A stretch of DNA of 64,000 nucleotides from Lenzites betulinus (GCA_022264855.1 JABYQU010000017.1:1-64000), one strand, 5' to 3'; numbered from the stretch's first letter, positions 11,690 to 23,457 are shown. Program-made: numbers and translations. Notes: generated by a model not told the origin, from the sequence alone.

Positions 11690-12960
11690 CCACACCCACG
11701 CCGTATGCCTGCACCCGCGCCGTACGCCTGCACCCGCGCCGTACGCCTGCACCCGCGTCGTCGCACACCCGCGCCGTCACACACGAGCGCTGTATGCCTG
11801 CACCCGCGCCGTACACCCACACCCTCGCGTTGTACGCCCGCATCGTACGCCCGCACCCGCGCTGTCCCGCACACGCGTCGTACACCTGCACCCGCGCCGT
11901 CCCACACGAGCGCTGTCCGCCCGCAACCACGCCGTCCCACACGCGTGCCGTACGCCCACCCCCCGCGCCGTACGCCCGCGACCACGCCGTACGACCACAC
12001 CCCCGCGCTGTATGCCTTCACCCGCGTCGTCCCACACCCGCGCCGTCCCACACGAGCGCCATACGCCTGCACCCGCGCCGTACGCCCACACCCCCGCGCC
12101 GTACGCCCACACCCGCGCTGTCCCGCACCCGCGCCGTACGCCCACACCCGAGCGCCGTACGCATGCACCCGCGTCGTCGCACACCCGCGCCGTCGCACAC
12201 GAGCGCTGTATGCCTGCACCCGCGCCGTACACCCACACCCTCGCGTCGTACGCCCGCATCGTACGCCCGCACCCGCGCTGTCCCGCACACGCGTCGTACA
12301 CCTGCACCCGCGCCGTCCCACACGAGCGCTGTCCGCCCGCAACCACGCCGTCCCACACGCGTGCCGTACGCCCACCCCCCCGCGCCGTACGCCCGCGACC
12401 ACGCCGTACGACCACACCCCCGCGCTGTATGCCTTCACCCGCGTCGTCCCACACCCGCGCCGTCCCACACGAGCGCCATACGCCTGCACCCGCGCCGTAC
12501 GCCCACACCCCCGCGCCGTACGCCCACACCCGCGCTGTCCCGCACCCGCGCCGTACGCCCACACCCGAGCGCCGTACGCATGCACCCGCGTCGTCGCACA
12601 CCCGCGCCGTCGCACACGAGCGCTGTATGCCTGCACCCGCGCCGTACACCCACACCCTCGCGTCGTACGCCCGCATCGTACGCCCGCACCCGCGCTGTCC
12701 CGCACACGCGTCGTACACCTGCACCCGCGCCGTCCCACACGAGCGCTGTCCGCCCGCAACCACGCCGTCCCACACGCGTGCCGTACGCCCACCCCCCCGC
12801 GCCGTACGCCCGCGACCACGCCGTACGACCACACCCCCGCGCTGTATGCCCGCACCCACGCCGTCCCACACGAGCGCCGTACACCTGCACCCGCGCCGTA
12901 CGCCCACACCCCCGCGCTGTACGCCCACACCCCCGCGCTGTACGCCCGCAACCACACCGT
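11690..12960 (+). repeat. GC-rich minisatellite with a 417-bp higher-order unit
   Basis: The array is built from variants of a roughly 21-bp unit of the type CCGCGCCGTACGCCCACACC. Units are arranged in a higher-order block of about 417 bp: the word GAGCGCTGTATGCC recurs at 11785, 12201 and 12618. Because the unit lacks stop codons and is close to a multiple of three, frames on both strands stay open for hundreds of codons. These are composition artefacts. The array sits exactly where the APTPY-type tail of SPT5 would be, and TPFEYKT...GAYPQTPGATAG after it (12963-13050) still looks like SPT5 tail. Confidence 0.85.
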
Positions 12961-13054
12961 ACTCACGCCGTTCGAGTACAAGACTCTCACCGGCGGTGCA
13001 TACCCACAGACACCCGGTGCCACAGCCGGCACATCTATGAAAGTGGATCGGTGA

Positions 13055-13865
13055 GTGCGTTCTCGCATCATTCATGCCCGCCATGTTGACGATGCCTCCA
13101 CCCACCCATACACGTTCCACTAAACTCTCCGAGAAGTAGCTGCTCGTCTGACGGTTTTGAATTCTCCCAGAAGCATGGGCTCGTCGTCGAGGTGCGCATC
13201 ATGTTCACCGCACAAAGCGCCGAAATTATTCCACACCATTGACCCGCAACTCATTGCAACCGTATCCGTACCTAATCTGATTGTCCACAAGGGCCATGGG
13301 ACCTGCCTTGGGCAGTGTACGGGCCGAAGAAGTACACACGCCCTACTGCAGATCACTTGAAGCTGCCATATGTTGCAAGCTAGAAGTAAGATCTCTTGCC
13401 AGACACCGATGCCTCGTTGTGCACCTTGTGCCAAAACCCCACGCCCTCCACATGCCTCGCCTCAGATAGGTGAGTCGTGTCGATATCCGGTCTGACCCTC
13501 GCTGATATCTACCGCATGTCATGATAGATTTGACCGCGCCATGAGCATGTCGTGCAGATCCTTCGAAGCAGGCGACTCATCAAATGTACACGCATTATTC
13601 GTACGGTCTAATCATGCACACTGCGCTTACACTCTTCCAGCACCGGACCATCGATCTTGGTGCATTGGCTCACACCACCCAAGCACATAAGGCCAAAATG
13701 AATGATCACCGGCTTATCAGCAGGTACAGGGAGGCAGGTGGCAATGTGCAAAACCCATCCGGCCCAGGCCCCTCCACACATACATTTCGGCCATATGACA
13801 TCTGCGTCATCTCAGGACTAACCGCTTAAAAAGCGACCGGATTTGAATCCAGCTGCCAGGTGAGC
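13055..13865. other. No confident gene
   Basis: Short open frames at 13157-13360 and 13584-13829 (+) may include first exons of the gene that follows. I see no domain, RNA gene or repeat here. Confidence 0.35.
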
Positions 13866-16372
13866 GTGCTCGACCAACACCCGACTTCCTTCAAGCTCTC
13901 TCAGCTCTACCTCCATCTGCCAACCAGCGGTACGCCCACATCAATGCCGCGCTCAATGTCCAGCATGCTAACTTTGATACACATGACAGGATGATTCCCG
14001 AGTGCCAGTTTACCGCCCACGACCTCTCGTACGCAGAGGACTACGATGAAGGCGGCTACGACGACGACGACGACGAAGAAGAAGACGAAGAAGAAGCTTT
14101 GGTAATCGTCCCGAGTGCCGGCAGCTCTCGGTCTGCCCAGCCTGCCTCCCATAGCAGCAACGCGTTGGCCCTGCCTACAGGGAGTAGCCTATCCGAGGTT
14201 CATCAGAAGGTAAGCCATATGTCTAATTAATATTGCCACGCATATTAATTCACATTCAAGGCACTGTATGAGGCCCAGCTCGCGCTACAATTGCGCGATG
14301 AGAGAATACGCCAGCTCGAGATACAGAACGCACAGGCGAAGCAGGACGCCCGCCAGAAACGCTCTACTAAAGGAAAGGGGGCGGCCTCACGTACGTCCCA
14401 GGACCGCTCCGAGGGCTCCAATGTTGACAAGGAGCTCGCCCCCCTCGAGAGCGCCATCAAGAGGTACGGGCGCAAGTACTCCGCCTGCTGCAGGCCGTGG
14501 CCCCCTCCAGATCAGGTCTGGGAGTTTAGCACTCGCCCCGACGTCGACCCCCAAGACCCTCAAGCACGGTATCCTTCAACAGGTACAGCAGAGCAGAGAT
14601 CCAACGCGCTTGTCTCGGCGTATGTGGCTGAACTATACGACCTCCTTCCCTCGCTCCTCCGCCCACATCTGAGTAACCGCTGGTTTATTCGGGAGGTACG
14701 TCAACGTTGCCCTCCGCAGCGGCTGGTTTTTACTCATGAGCATGCTCTACAGTTCAAACACAGCATCCGTGATCAGAAGAGCAAGGCACTCGCGAACGCG
14801 CGTACATTGCGGAAGAATATCTTCACAGACCTTCCCGAGCTCAACATGAGCCTCTTCGAAGACATGGAAGGCAACGCTCAAGCTATCTCGACCGACCCCA
14901 TCCTTACCAAGTGGCGATCAATTCCCGAAGACATCTATCCCCCTGTCATATTCCCCAAGGGAAAGGAGGGCCAAATGAAGTATATATTTCGCTGTGCGGC
15001 TATCGCAAATGTGAGTCCCTGCATTATCGCCGCCTGCTGCACGCTGACCCACCGGCACAGTTCACCCGCGTCGCCCTTCTCGGCAAAGGGGCCCTGCCAA
15101 AAAACGGCAAGTTTCGACCACGATCCAACACCTCTGCAAAGCAGTGGGAGGTCGCCACGGTATCCCCGGGAATGATCGCATTTGCAGGGGTTGCGGTAAG
15201 CTATGCATCGTCTGGAATAATGTATACGTTACTGGTAGACTGATAGGTTCGCTATCTAATATCTCTTGAGGCAGACTTCGACCACATTGGTGCGACGACT
15301 GGCATCAACTACGAGTATCTTTTCGACCAGTATACAAAGCTGCTGTGGGTGTCCTGGGAGTCCCCCCGCATAGTGCAAACTCGGGCTTGGCTCGATGAGC
15401 GAGTATTCAAAGGCCTCACCAATGCTCTTCCCCTTGCACCTGCGCCTTCGAATTCAGGCGTCCGGACATACGTTGAACTGGACGATCTCGATGAGCTGAA
15501 CGACCCCGGATCCGCGTCGGACGCCAACAATTCTGACTCCGAGCGAGTCGCATTTGCCGCCCCGCCGGTCGCTGCTGTCTCCCCGCCGGTCGCTGCTGTC
15601 TCCCCGCCGGTCGCTGCTGTCTCCCCGCCGGTCGCTACTGCCTCCCCGCCGGTCGCTACTGCCTCCCCGTTCAGCATCGGTGCCCACGTACCTGCAGCTT
15701 CTCTCCCCTCTGTACCTCAGCGCCCTTCGCAATCTGGTGCTGCGCGGCCACCACAGTTCGTCCCAACCCCCCCCCCTGAAGTTGTCTCAACGCCGCCGTC
15801 CTTGCCCCTGTCTGTGCCGCTGCCTACAGCTCCGTTTGTACTGGCACATTCTCCTCAGCCTATCCCGCCGCCCGTTCAGGAGTCCGGCTCGCCGTCTGCG
15901 CCGCCTCCTACCTCTCGCCCTGGGCCTCGGCCTCGCCCTGTGCATCGGAACCAACCGCTCCCCTCGCCCGCGCCTCAGCCCCAGGAGGATTTCGACAACA
16001 TCCACGAAGCCACCACCTCTGCAACAGCGGCCCCCGCGTCTCAGTATGGCAATGCAGCTCTGCCGCCTGCTGTGCCGTTGGATCTCTCTGGCGCATTGGC
16101 AGACACGCTGCACCGTGTTAGCTTAGCCGGCAATAACGGTGAGGCCAGTGTTTTATGTTTTCGATGACATTTGCTAATGGTCAGCTGCAGATTTCATTGC
16201 TCATGATCCTGCGGAAGTGGCTACCGGATCGAAGCCGAAGCGAGGCAGACGGGGAGGGTTAGGAAGGGGCCGTGGCACGATTCAGACCCAGGAACCTCAG
16301 CTCGAAGAACCCGACCCCGCTGCGTTTGAAGCACCCGTACCTCGTCGCAGGACAACCCGAACAAAGAAGTAG
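13866..16372 (+). CDS. Agaricomycete protein of unknown function with AT-hook-like tail
   Basis: I do not recognise a named function. The spliced frame has an acidic stretch (DDDDDEEEDEEEE, about 14060-14095) and a charged coiled-coil-like segment (LRDERIRQLEIQNAQAKQ). A conserved-looking helical domain follows (about 14590-15360), including DLPELNMSLFEDM, YPPVIFPKGKEGQMKYIFRC and SPGMIAFAGVAV. Next come a Pro-rich region with a seven-residue repeat (about 15560-15668) and a basic end, SKPKRGRRGGLGRGRG, resembling an AT-hook. Introns: 14210-14260, 14696-14751, about 15009-15060, 15195-15249, about 16140-16190. The last exon ends with TAG at 16370-16372. The domain layout resembles the fungal DUF6532-type proteins, but that is a guess. 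A nuclear DNA-binding role is inferred only from the basic tail. Confidence 0.6.
15562..15669 (+). repeat. 21-bp in-frame tandem repeat, five copies
   Basis: Five head-to-tail copies of CCGCCGGTCGCTGCTGTCTCC (last two with CTACTGCC) encode PPVAAVS/PPVATAS repeats in the Pro-rich linker of the surrounding gene. The unit length keeps the frame. Confidence 0.85.
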
Positions 16373-16565
16373 AGGTTTAATCACTACTAGTCACCATGTG
16401 TACACCGTCCTGGTCTAAATCATATGCGCTGTTCCTATTAACCTGCTGAGTCGACGGCTTTAGAGCTTTCCGATAGAGGGCCTTAGTAGACTTAGATTCA
16501 AATGCTAAGTACTATGAAGGGTCAAAACAACCACATAAGTAGAGTCCACTTACTGTATGTATAAC

Positions 16566-16650
16566 AGACTGGTGGTGTAGTGGTTTTGTCGCCAGCTCTG
16601 CAAACAGTTAGACCAGTAAGTCGCGCGTTCGAATCCTTCAGTACGCATTG
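16566..16650 (+). repeat. Possible tRNA-derived (SINE-like) relic
   Basis: TGGTGTAGTGG resembles a pol III A box and GTTCGAATCC a B box, at tRNA-like spacing. The acceptor and T stems do not pair, so it is not a working tRNA. The following simple GTAA-rich tract could be a SINE tail. Confidence 0.35.
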
Positions 16651-16734
16651 ATAACATTCTGATTACAGATTAGATGGGATAGACAGATAGATAGGCATAG
16701 ATCAGATTGTAAGTAGATAGAGATAGAGATAGTA

Positions 16735-16955
16735 CATTGCCACTCAGTCAAAGAAGTAAGTAAGTAAGTACATAGGGCAGCTCCCAGACCGGTAAGTAAA
16801 AAAGTAAGTAAGTACATAGGTCAGGTCCTAGACCGGTAAGTAAAGAAGTAAGCAAGTAACAGAAGACTATACAACCAATCAAGAGACATTAGTAAGTAAT
16901 AAAAGACTAATGGAAGACCGGTAAGTACGGAAGACGTCGTTCAGTAGGTAAGTAC
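16735..16955 (+). repeat. GTAA-rich imperfect tandem repeat
   Basis: Units of about 55-60 bp contain AGACCGGTAAGTAA, AAGTAAGTAAGTACATAGG and a variable CAGNTCC segment, repeated about three to four times. Confidence 0.65.
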
Positions 16956-17773
16956 CCCGGCATCTCCGGCATTGTTTTTGATCGTGATGAGTCGTGATGA
17001 CCGCCGGGATACGGGAGGTACCCGAGATGATCCAGAGAGGTACGCGACTCCTCACGCGACCTTAACAGGCTCTGGAGGGCTGCCTAACATCGGGAGGTCA
17101 GGTACCCGCATGCCTACAAGAGGAGGGCCTCGGGAGGGCGTCCCGAAGGGCGCTACAATCTGGAGGTAGGCGCCTAAATCGAGAGGTCGGCGTCTCGCTC
17201 CGGAGATAAGCGGGAGTCAATCTCGCGGGTATCGGGAGGGCCTCCCGAAGAAACAATCCACATCTCGAGGCGCCCCGCCCCTCCCCGCCTCCCCGGCGCT
17301 CGGGATGCCTCTCGATGTTCGTGGGAAATGTGCGACAAGTGGCTAACTAGGAGGCACAGTGAGCCATTCGACACTCCAAAATTTGTGAGAGAGACTTCAG
17401 ATGACGAAGGGAAGGGGGGTGGATGAGACAAAGGGGATGACAGGGTGGGGGGAGACAATGAAGACAGGCAGGAGGAGGGGAGAGAGGATAAGGGTAATAA
17501 GGAAGGTCAAGATGTTACATGGCAGAAAGAATCATGTGGATGCACCAATTTGGAGGGGCTAGAATATGCAGATTAGGGTGTCATACCTTGTTCCTTGAAC
17601 ATTAATAGTTGTCTGGATCATCTCCAACATCAATGTGATCTGGCTGTTGGGAGTCATGCAATGCCATCAATATACTTTAGAATGATTCAACAGAGAGCTG
17701 AATGACTTATGTGGCACAGCAACATTGTAACCCATACTTGGCCATGGGGGGATGATACTTTGTTCAGCACAAA
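16956..17773. other. Low-complexity spacer, no gene
   Basis: From 16956 to about 17300 the sequence is dense in GGGAGGT/CCTCCCG words at irregular spacing. From about 17400 it becomes purine-rich and then AT-richer and CpG-poor. No coding frame or RNA gene is evident. Confidence 0.5.
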
Positions 17774-17849
17774 GTTTACTTATGTGTTTTGTTTTTGCTC
17801 AGTTGTACTGCTTATAGGTACACATCAATAGATTTATAGTCTGCTTATA
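17774..17849 (+). mobile_element. 5' LTR remnant of the copia element
   Basis: This stretch matches 23382-23455 of the 3' LTR with a handful of differences (shared core TAGGTACACATCAATAG). The upstream 280 bp of the LTR are absent. Confidence 0.75.
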
Positions 17850-17959
17850 GGCTATGAGCCCTGCCTGCTAGGTGGCTCCCTGTGTATACTCAGAAGAAAC
17901 CACTTACTGAAATACACCCCATCCCAATGTCAAATTCCATAAAGGTCTGAACAGACAAC

Positions 17960-19340
17960 TTTGTTTGTGTACCCAGGCTTGAGGTCGGGGGCGTGAACTG
18001 GGTCATCTTCAAGGACTGGATGCGAAGGGTGTGCTGGGGCACCTTGATGGGACGTCAAAGGAGCCAGAAGCACCAACACCGAGTAGAACCAACCTGAGTG
18101 GTATGGCCGTGGCAAGTGTGAGCATGACTGCTACGCCGCCTGCACCTGTGACAGAGGGAGAGATAGCCGCCGCTGTGACAACAGGTGGTGAAAGCGCGGG
18201 CAGTGTGGCTGGCCAGACTGGTCAGGCCATTGCAGAGACTCCCGACCTGGTGCAGACAAAATATGATACCAATCTTGCGGATTAGAGGAAGCACTAGGCG
18301 ACAGCAAAGCAGCTGGTTGCTAGTACAATCCCCAACTTGCTCTTCATGAAGGTGTGTGGCCGTGCGACGGCGCATGCGATTTGGGAGGCTATTGTGGCCA
18401 AATTCGAGAAGAAGTCGTGCATGGCCATGATCAACCTATGGCAACAACTTCAGGACCTGCACTGTGGGGACCAAGACAATGTTAAAACCCAATTTGTGAA
18501 GATGCGTACCATTCGCAAAGACCTTGCGGCCATGGGCCAGCCCCTGTCCGAAGACAACTTCTAAATCATCCTCAGCTTGATGCTGCTCTCCTACGAGCCG
18601 TACATATCTGCCCTCTCTACGGTGACCCATGTGACTGATAAGTTGTTGTTGCCTAATGACCTGATGGATGGCTTGACTGAGAAGTACAAGCACCGACAAT
18701 TGAGGTCGTGCGGCAGCCGGAGTCGAGATACAACAGACGTTGCATTGACTGCCAATGATCAAGGTAGGAAGTTGAAGTTGAAGCAAAATGCTGAGTGCTT
18801 CAACTGCAAGAAGAAGGGCCATTACAAGGCTGACTGCTGGGCACCGGGCGGAGGCAAAGAGGGGCAAGGTCCGAAGGGCAAGGGCAAGCCGAAGAAGAGC
18901 ATATTGAGCACAGACACAAAGGGTAGCAAGGACAAAGTGTGGCTTGTGTATGCTGAAGGCATTGATCTGGATGACAACATGCCCAATCTGTTAACGGTCT
19001 CAGACTTAGACTTAGTGCCTGATGACGACATTGGGTGCCTGAGTAATCTTCAATCAGAATCAGACCATGCCTCGGACTCAGACTCGGAGCCTGCTGAGGA
19101 CTTGGACTGCGCAGACATCAAGGTACTGCTTGCACAGGATCAAGGTACTGCTTGCACAGAATCACATGGTCAAGGATGAGATAATCCTATTTGATTCTGG
19201 TGCTTCACACCATATGTCCCCTCACCACTACAGGTTTGTACGCTATAAAGCCATCCCTACAAAGCCCATCCATGCCACCAACTCACACACCTTCAAGGCC
19301 GTCAGGAAGGGTGATATGTACATGTGTAGTCAGCATTGAT
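17960..19340 (+). pseudogene. Copia gag and protease region, broken
   Basis: The frame contains a UBN2-type gag (FMKVCGRATAHAIWEAIVAKF, then MAMINLWQQLQDL) and a zinc knuckle CFNCKKKGHYKADC (CX2CX4HX4C, about 18799-18840). An acidic linker follows, then the retroviral-type aspartic protease site DSGASHHMSP (about 19192). Gag normally coats element RNA, and the protease cleaves the polyprotein. Stops interrupt it at 18283-18285 and 18562-18564, and several frame changes follow. The stops look like TGG to TAG changes. Confidence 0.75.
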
Positions 19341-19463
19341 GAGCTCCACCAGATAATGGGCTATGTCTTATACAAGGTTGCGCGTGCAGTTGTCACGAAG
19401 GGCCTTGCAAAGGGCATTGTGCTTGATTCAACACCCACACCAGCTGTCTGTGATGCCAGCTGC

Positions 19464-20353
19464 TGTTGTAGGAATGATACATCAGGAACTGGCTAATAGC
19501 CTGCACTGCAATACCAATTAAACTGGCTGATTTCGTGATATATCACGAAACTGCTGGAACCTCTGAAAAGGGCCCCGGGACCTTCCTAATTAGGCAGGTA
19601 GCCCCGGGGAGGCCTGTTATCTCCCCAGAGATAACAGATATGTTCAGATAAGGCTGATTATGTTCTTATCTCCTTAGATTGACCTCTTATCTCATCTCCC
19701 TGGCCTCAATAGCCTCGCTATCTGGGCGCTTATTTTGTGTTTTGGTGCGCACATCCTCCCCCTTCCTCCTCTACTAGCTTACTCAGTTCTCATCTGTTGC
19801 AGCTCTACTATGGCTTGTTCAAAAGGTGTTTTCAAGCAGTAAGGAGCCCTTGTGCACATCTGTGCGATGCAAAACGGGCGAGCTATTGCCTGTTTTGTGT
19901 TGCTTTGATCACCTCAGTAGTACCTATACTGCATATGTAAGTACTTACCTGTGTCCTTTGAAGCCTATGTACGATTTTTGCCTTGAAAACACCTTTTGAA
20001 CAAGCCATAGTAGAGCTGCAACAGATGAGAACTGAGTAAGCTAGTAGAGGAGGAAGGGGGAGGATGTGCGCACCAAAACACAAAATAAGCGCCCAGATAG
20101 CGAGGCTATTGAGGCCAGGGAGATGAGATAAGAGGTCAATCTAAGGAGATAAGAACATAATCAGCCTTATCTGAACATATCTGTTATCTCTGGGGAGATA
20201 ACAGGCCTCCCCGGGGCTACCTGCCTAATTAGGAAGGTCCCGGGGCCCTTTTCAGAGGTTCCAGCAGTTTCGTGATATATCACGAAATCAGCCAGTTTAA
20301 TTGGTATTGCAGTGCAGGCTATTAGCCAGTTCCTGATGTATCATTCCTACATC
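19464..20353. mobile_element. Foldback/long-TIR element inserted in copia pol
   Basis: Two arms of about 370 bp (19464-19839 and 19980-20353) are essentially perfect reverse complements, with about 140 bp between them. The ends read TGTTGTAGGAATGATACATC. No transposase is encoded, so it is a non-autonomous element. Arms contain nested palindromes such as TTTCGTGATATATCACGAAA and CTGTTATCTCC/GGAGATAACAG. A related but larger element lies at 30761-33290 and a diverged arm at about 36948-37330. Confidence 0.9.
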
Positions 20354-20379
20354 ATATGGTGGTGATGCATGTGAGAGTG

Positions 20380-21140
20380 CGAAGATGACATGCAAGGCGA
20401 TCATGTGCAAATGCATCTGGCCGTGTGCCAAAAACATTGGAGATGAGCTTCACTCAGATCTGTGGGGGCCCGCACCTGTCCAGATGCTGGGTGCATGGCA
20501 CTACAATGCAATGTTCACAGATGACTGCTCGTAACTAACCTTTGCGCACCTGCTCTGCTCAAAGGATGAGACCTTTCACACCTACAAGAAGGTTAAGGCC
20601 TTCCTCCTTACCCAGAAGGGCATGCACGTGAAGTGCATGCATACAGATTGCAGGGGAGAATACATGAGCACAGAGTTCTCCGACTACCTTACAAAGCAAG
20701 GCACGAAGTGCAAGCTCATGATGCATGACACGCCTGAGTACAATGGTGTGAGCGAACATGCAAACCGGACTGTCATAGAGAAGGTCTGTGCAATGCTCAA
20801 CACCTCTGGGCTGCCTGACAATCTCTGGGGCAAGGCAATACACCATGCAATCTACCTCAAGAATTGCACGCCTACACGCACTCTCAATGGCCACATGCCA
20901 TATGAGTGCTTCTGGAATAAAGTCCTGGACCTCTCGCATCTGCACCCATGGGGATGCAAGATCCATGTGCACTCTCCGGCTGGCTCGAAGCTTGCAAGTT
21001 GAGCCATGACCACCCGCTGGGTCAGCTTTGATAAAAAGACCGATGCCCACCGCATCTACTGGCCGGACCGCCGCATGGTCACTGTTAAGTGCAGTGTGCA
21101 TTTCAATATCAAGAACAGACCTCTCAATGTCTATTATTGA
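20380..21140 (+). pseudogene. Copia integrase, broken
   Basis: Integrase core pieces are readable: ELHSDLWGPAPV, FTDDCS, CMHTDCRGEYMSTEF and TPEYNGVSEHANRTV, giving the D, D and E catalytic positions. A TAA interrupts at about 20533, and the upstream zinc-binding part is split by the foldback element. The enzyme would have inserted the cDNA. Confidence 0.7.
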
Positions 21141-21614
21141 GGGGGAGAAGGAAGACAGAGAGGAAGAAAAGACTCACCAGAGCGAGCGGGCCACCTCGCC
21201 GGCTCCCAAACCTCCTGTGCCCAAGGAAGCACCGCACGAGCCTTGCGCACCCAACATACTTGGTGGAAACTTCAAGAATGTATCCAAAGGTCGTCCAAAG
21301 TGTGCACACAAGGAATCTGACTACATTCGCAGGCTGTGCACAGGTGAAGGCAGCACGACAGGAACATGCGACCAAGTATTGCCAAGAGGAGTCCAAGCTG
21401 GGACTGAGAACACACGCGTTGAGGAGCTAGTCAAAGAACCAGAAGTGGCCACAATTGCTTTCAAGCAAGCACAGGTGGCCAAAGAAGAGCTCGCAATGGC
21501 AGCAGCAATGGGCAAAGCAGAGTGGATTGAGCCAGGGTATGAGGAGGCAAAGAAGTGCCCAGATTGGTCGAAATGGAAAGAGGCGATCAAATTGGAGATT
21601 GGAGATCGAGAGCC

Positions 21615-23090
21615 TGAACAGGAACAGTACCTGGGTGATTGTTGATCGGCTTCAGACCGGCAATGTGGTTGACTCTAAATGGGTGCTCCATGTCAAGAAG
21701 AATGCCGCCGGTGAAATCAGCAAGTACAAGGCGTGTCTTGTTGCAGGTGGCTTCACTCAAGTCTACGGTGTTGACTACTATGAGACTTTTGCACCTGTGG
21801 CTAAGCTTTCTTCTTTTCGACCCATTCTGGCAATCACAGCGCGCAACAACTGGCCTGCAGAAACCTTCAATTTCAACTCAGCCTACCTCAACTCAAAGCT
21901 TGATGAAGATGTCTACCTCGAGAAGCCACCTGATCACGAGTTCGCGAACTGGCGCGAGTATGTTCTTAAGCTTAATAAGGCACTTTATGGCCTGAAGCAG
22001 GGCGGGCGAAAGTGGTATGAGACCCTTTGCGTCGTGCTCACTGACCTTGGGTTCATGCGTGCCGAAGCTGACTATGGCGTGTTCTTCAAGTGCTCTGGTT
22101 TGGATCTTGCGATACTCGCAATTCATGCAGATGACTGTCTCATTGTTGTGAGAGTGCAGCACCTGCTTGATGCGTGCAAAACTGCAATTGGCACGAGGTA
22201 CAAACTCACCAAACTTGGGCTTGTTGGCTGGCTGCTGGGCATCAAGATCTCCTGCAACCGCACAAACTGCACCCTTGCACTCTTGCAGCATGCATACATC
22301 AATATGATCCTCACACGATTCAATTTTGATGATCTCAAGCCAGTTTCAACCCTGATGGACCCGTGCATATGCCTCTCAAAGACACAGTGCCTGGAAAGCG
22401 CTGCCAAAGTTGCGCGCATGCGCCGCATTCCATACAAGGAGGCAATTGGTTCACTCATGTACACTGCAATGGGAACACACCCCGACATTGCATTTGTGAT
22501 CTCAACACTCGCACAGTTCTTGCAAAACCCCAGATGGCTGCACTGGGAAGCTGTCAAACATGTCTTCAGGTACCAACTCAGCACAAAGTACCTCTCACTC
22601 ATCTATGGTGGTGCGCACTGCGGCCTCGAAGGCTTTGTTGACGTGGATGGCACATCTTAAGAGCACCGTTGCACAATCACTGGATACGTCTTTCTGGTAG
22701 ACGGCGGCACAATCTCGTGGTCCTCAAAGAAGCAGGAACTGGTCACGCTCTCAACCGCGGAATCCTAGTATGTCACAGCTACGCACACCGCAAAGGAAGC
22801 CCTCTGGCTTTGCCACCTTATCGGTGAAGTTTTCCGCCCTCTCACCACACCTACCCCGCTCTATAACAATAGCAAATCCGCAATCACACTCACTGAGGAT
22901 GGCTCATATCATACGCGCACAAAGCATATCGACATATGGTACCATTTCATTCGCTACTTGATTGAGGCGGGCTCAATTTGCCTTATCTACTGCCCTACTG
23001 AAGACATGACTGCCAATACTTTTACCAAAGTGCTCCCCTCTGTCAAGGTCAAGCACTTCGCATCCATACTTGGCCTCACCGCAGATTGAG
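21615..23090 (+). pseudogene. Copia reverse transcriptase and RNase H, broken
   Basis: The frame reads VDSKWVLHVKKNAAGEISKY, GVDYYETFAPVAK and ALYGLKQGGRKWYETL, then the catalytic HADD (YVDD equivalent, about 22125). TAMGTHPDIAFVISTLAQF follows, and downstream the RNase H part has KQELVTLSTAES and ADVTANTFTK-like sequence. A TAA after DVDGTS (about 22658) and a TAG in the AES*YV motif break the protein. Family assignment is firm; activity is excluded. Confidence 0.85.
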
Positions 23091-23457
23091 GGGGAGTGTT
23101 GAACAATACAGACCGCGCTTGGCAATCTGCATGGGCCCTCGCGGTGTTGTGCTTGAGTGGCATGCACTGCGAGGTCGACTCACATTGTATACCCTGCACA
23201 CCATTGCGCATCGCACTTGGCTCACAACATGGACAATGATTTGTAGATACATTGTACTTGTTACATATGGAGCATATTGTTTGCCATATGTACTTATACC
23301 CATGTTGCATTGTAGGCTTACCTCAGTCCGCTTATACGAGACTGAGGTGAGTCACTTAGATTACTTATCTCCTCTTACTGTTTACTTATGTGTTTTGTTA
23401 TTGCTCAGTTATACTACTTATAGGTACACATCAATAGATTTATAGTCTGCTTATACA
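23088..23457 (+). mobile_element. Copia polypurine tract and 3' LTR
   Basis: A purine run (TGAGGGGGAG, 23088-23096) precedes the LTR that begins TGTTGAACAATAC at 23097. It ends at about 23457 (TTATACA). The LTR is about 361 bp. Confidence 0.75.

Larger units (their letters stand above)
17774..23457 (+). mobile_element. Decayed Ty1/copia retrotransposon
   Basis: Gag, protease, integrase, reverse transcriptase and RNase H appear in copia order and end in a polypurine tract and a 3' LTR. The 5' LTR is cut down to about 76 bp, pol has numerous stops, and a foldback element interrupts it. CpG is sparse throughout, unlike flanking genes. It cannot transpose by itself. Confidence 0.85.

Noticed and set aside
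10614..11942. 442-codon minus-strand frame
   Set aside because: It spans unrelated segments including the SPT5 repeat relic and the minisatellite, with no recognisable domain.
11440..13120. Several 440-550 codon open frames on both strands
   Set aside because: They are produced by a stop-free tandem unit; codon content is identical repeats and no frame has a domain.
16566..16650. Functional tRNA gene
   Set aside because: Acceptor and T stems do not pair; only the internal promoter boxes look right.
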